Notes under the pieces: generated by a model
What the model was told of the DNA's origin: nothing
The model's database searches: none
Seen by the model: only the letters and a program-made list of their open reading frames with translations
Shown: positions 63,889-64,000 of the stretch, piece by piece
How positions within the stretch are numbered: the stretch's first letter is position 1
Layout of the letters: each line of letters starts with the position of its first letter
Program-made: the position numbers and the translations under genes
Assembly: GCF_037646705.1 (NCBI RefSeq)
Contig: NZ_JBBHER010000002.1
Location: 667,777-731,776, forward strand
Direction of reading: 5' to 3'
Source of the DNA: Pikeienuella litoralis
GTDB taxonomy: Bacteria > Pseudomonadota > Alphaproteobacteria > Rhodobacterales > Rhodobacteraceae
Length of the DNA: 64,000 bases

Positions 63889-63999
63889 TTATTTCTGGAG
63901 GACGTAGGTTCCCGGGGCTTTTGCGAGGGGTTTTTTCCCTTTTCGTCCGATCGGGGGCGGGTCGACGGGGGCGCCGGAGCGCGCGGCGAGCCATTCGGT
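63889..63999 (-). CDS. Unidentified protein, C-terminal end only
   Basis: An open reverse-strand frame runs into the window edge and stops at TAA (63889-63891). It encodes 36 residues ending YVLQK, with PVDPPPIGRKGKK before it: Pro/Lys-rich and without a recognisable domain. The 9-nt gap to the next gene suggests an operon. The start lies outside the window. Confidence 0.5.
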   Translation of the reverse strand, partial: TEWLAARSGAPVDPPPIGRKGKKPLAKAPGTYVLQK

Positions 64000-64000
64000 C

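Overview
The window is a piece of chromosome from a high-GC alphaproteobacterium, most likely a member of the Rhodobacterales. Four things point there: the order aroA-cmk-rpsA-ihfB-lapA-trpF; a complete RegB/SenC/RegA redox regulatory locus; the block mch-(DUF1737)-(NnrU)-mcl2 next to the sdh, mdh and suc genes, which is a mark of organisms using the ethylmalonyl-CoA pathway; and thioredoxin placed next to addAB. Apart from an AT-richer thi/tau spacer it is core chromosome. I found no transposase, integrase, phage gene, rRNA, tRNA or CRISPR array.

Layout. 1-12.5 kb holds the 3' end of aroA, then cmk, rpsA, ihfB, lapA and trpF, a serine hydrolase, trpB, a DUF2158/RGG-tail protein and trpA; a reverse-strand group (thioesterase, class IV aminotransferase, nu-class GST) follows, then accD-folC. 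The usual trpF-B-A-accD-folC run is therefore interrupted three times. 12.6-15.5 kb is senC-regA (reverse) divergent from regB. 15.7-26.9 kb holds an unorthodox PAS histidine kinase and then tsaE-amgK-murU-addB-addA joined by 4-nt overlaps, followed by trxA. 27.1-37.4 kb is the translation/RNA cluster rimP-nusA-ylxR-infB-rbfA-truB-rpsO-pnp, with several intrinsic terminators or leader hairpins. 37.6-39.4 kb has a short-chain dehydrogenase and an EamA-type exporter.

39.3-56.4 kb is central carbon metabolism. On the reverse strand run cytochrome P460, mcl2, an NnrU-like protein, DUF1737, mch and sdhCDAB. Divergent from them on the forward strand run mdh, sucC, sucD, sucA, odhB, a MAPEG protein and lpd. 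Together these cover succinyl-CoA to oxaloacetate, the 2-oxoglutarate dehydrogenase complex, and two steps that feed C4/C5 CoA esters into the cycle. 56.5-59.9 kb is a TPP-riboswitch-controlled thiBPQ thiamine importer on the reverse strand. 60.4-63.2 kb is a tauABC-type sulfonate importer on the forward strand, with a terminator. The right edge has a small membrane protein and the C-terminal end of an unidentified reverse-strand gene.

No clearly new multi-gene system stands out. The points most worth a second look are the E2 subunit (OdhB) whose E3-binding domain seems largely missing, the RGG-tailed DUF2158 protein inside the trp genes, the tandem 10-bp repeat and palindrome between the thi and tau operons, the paired TTTGATCAA element before sdhC, and the unusually long sucC-sucD spacer.
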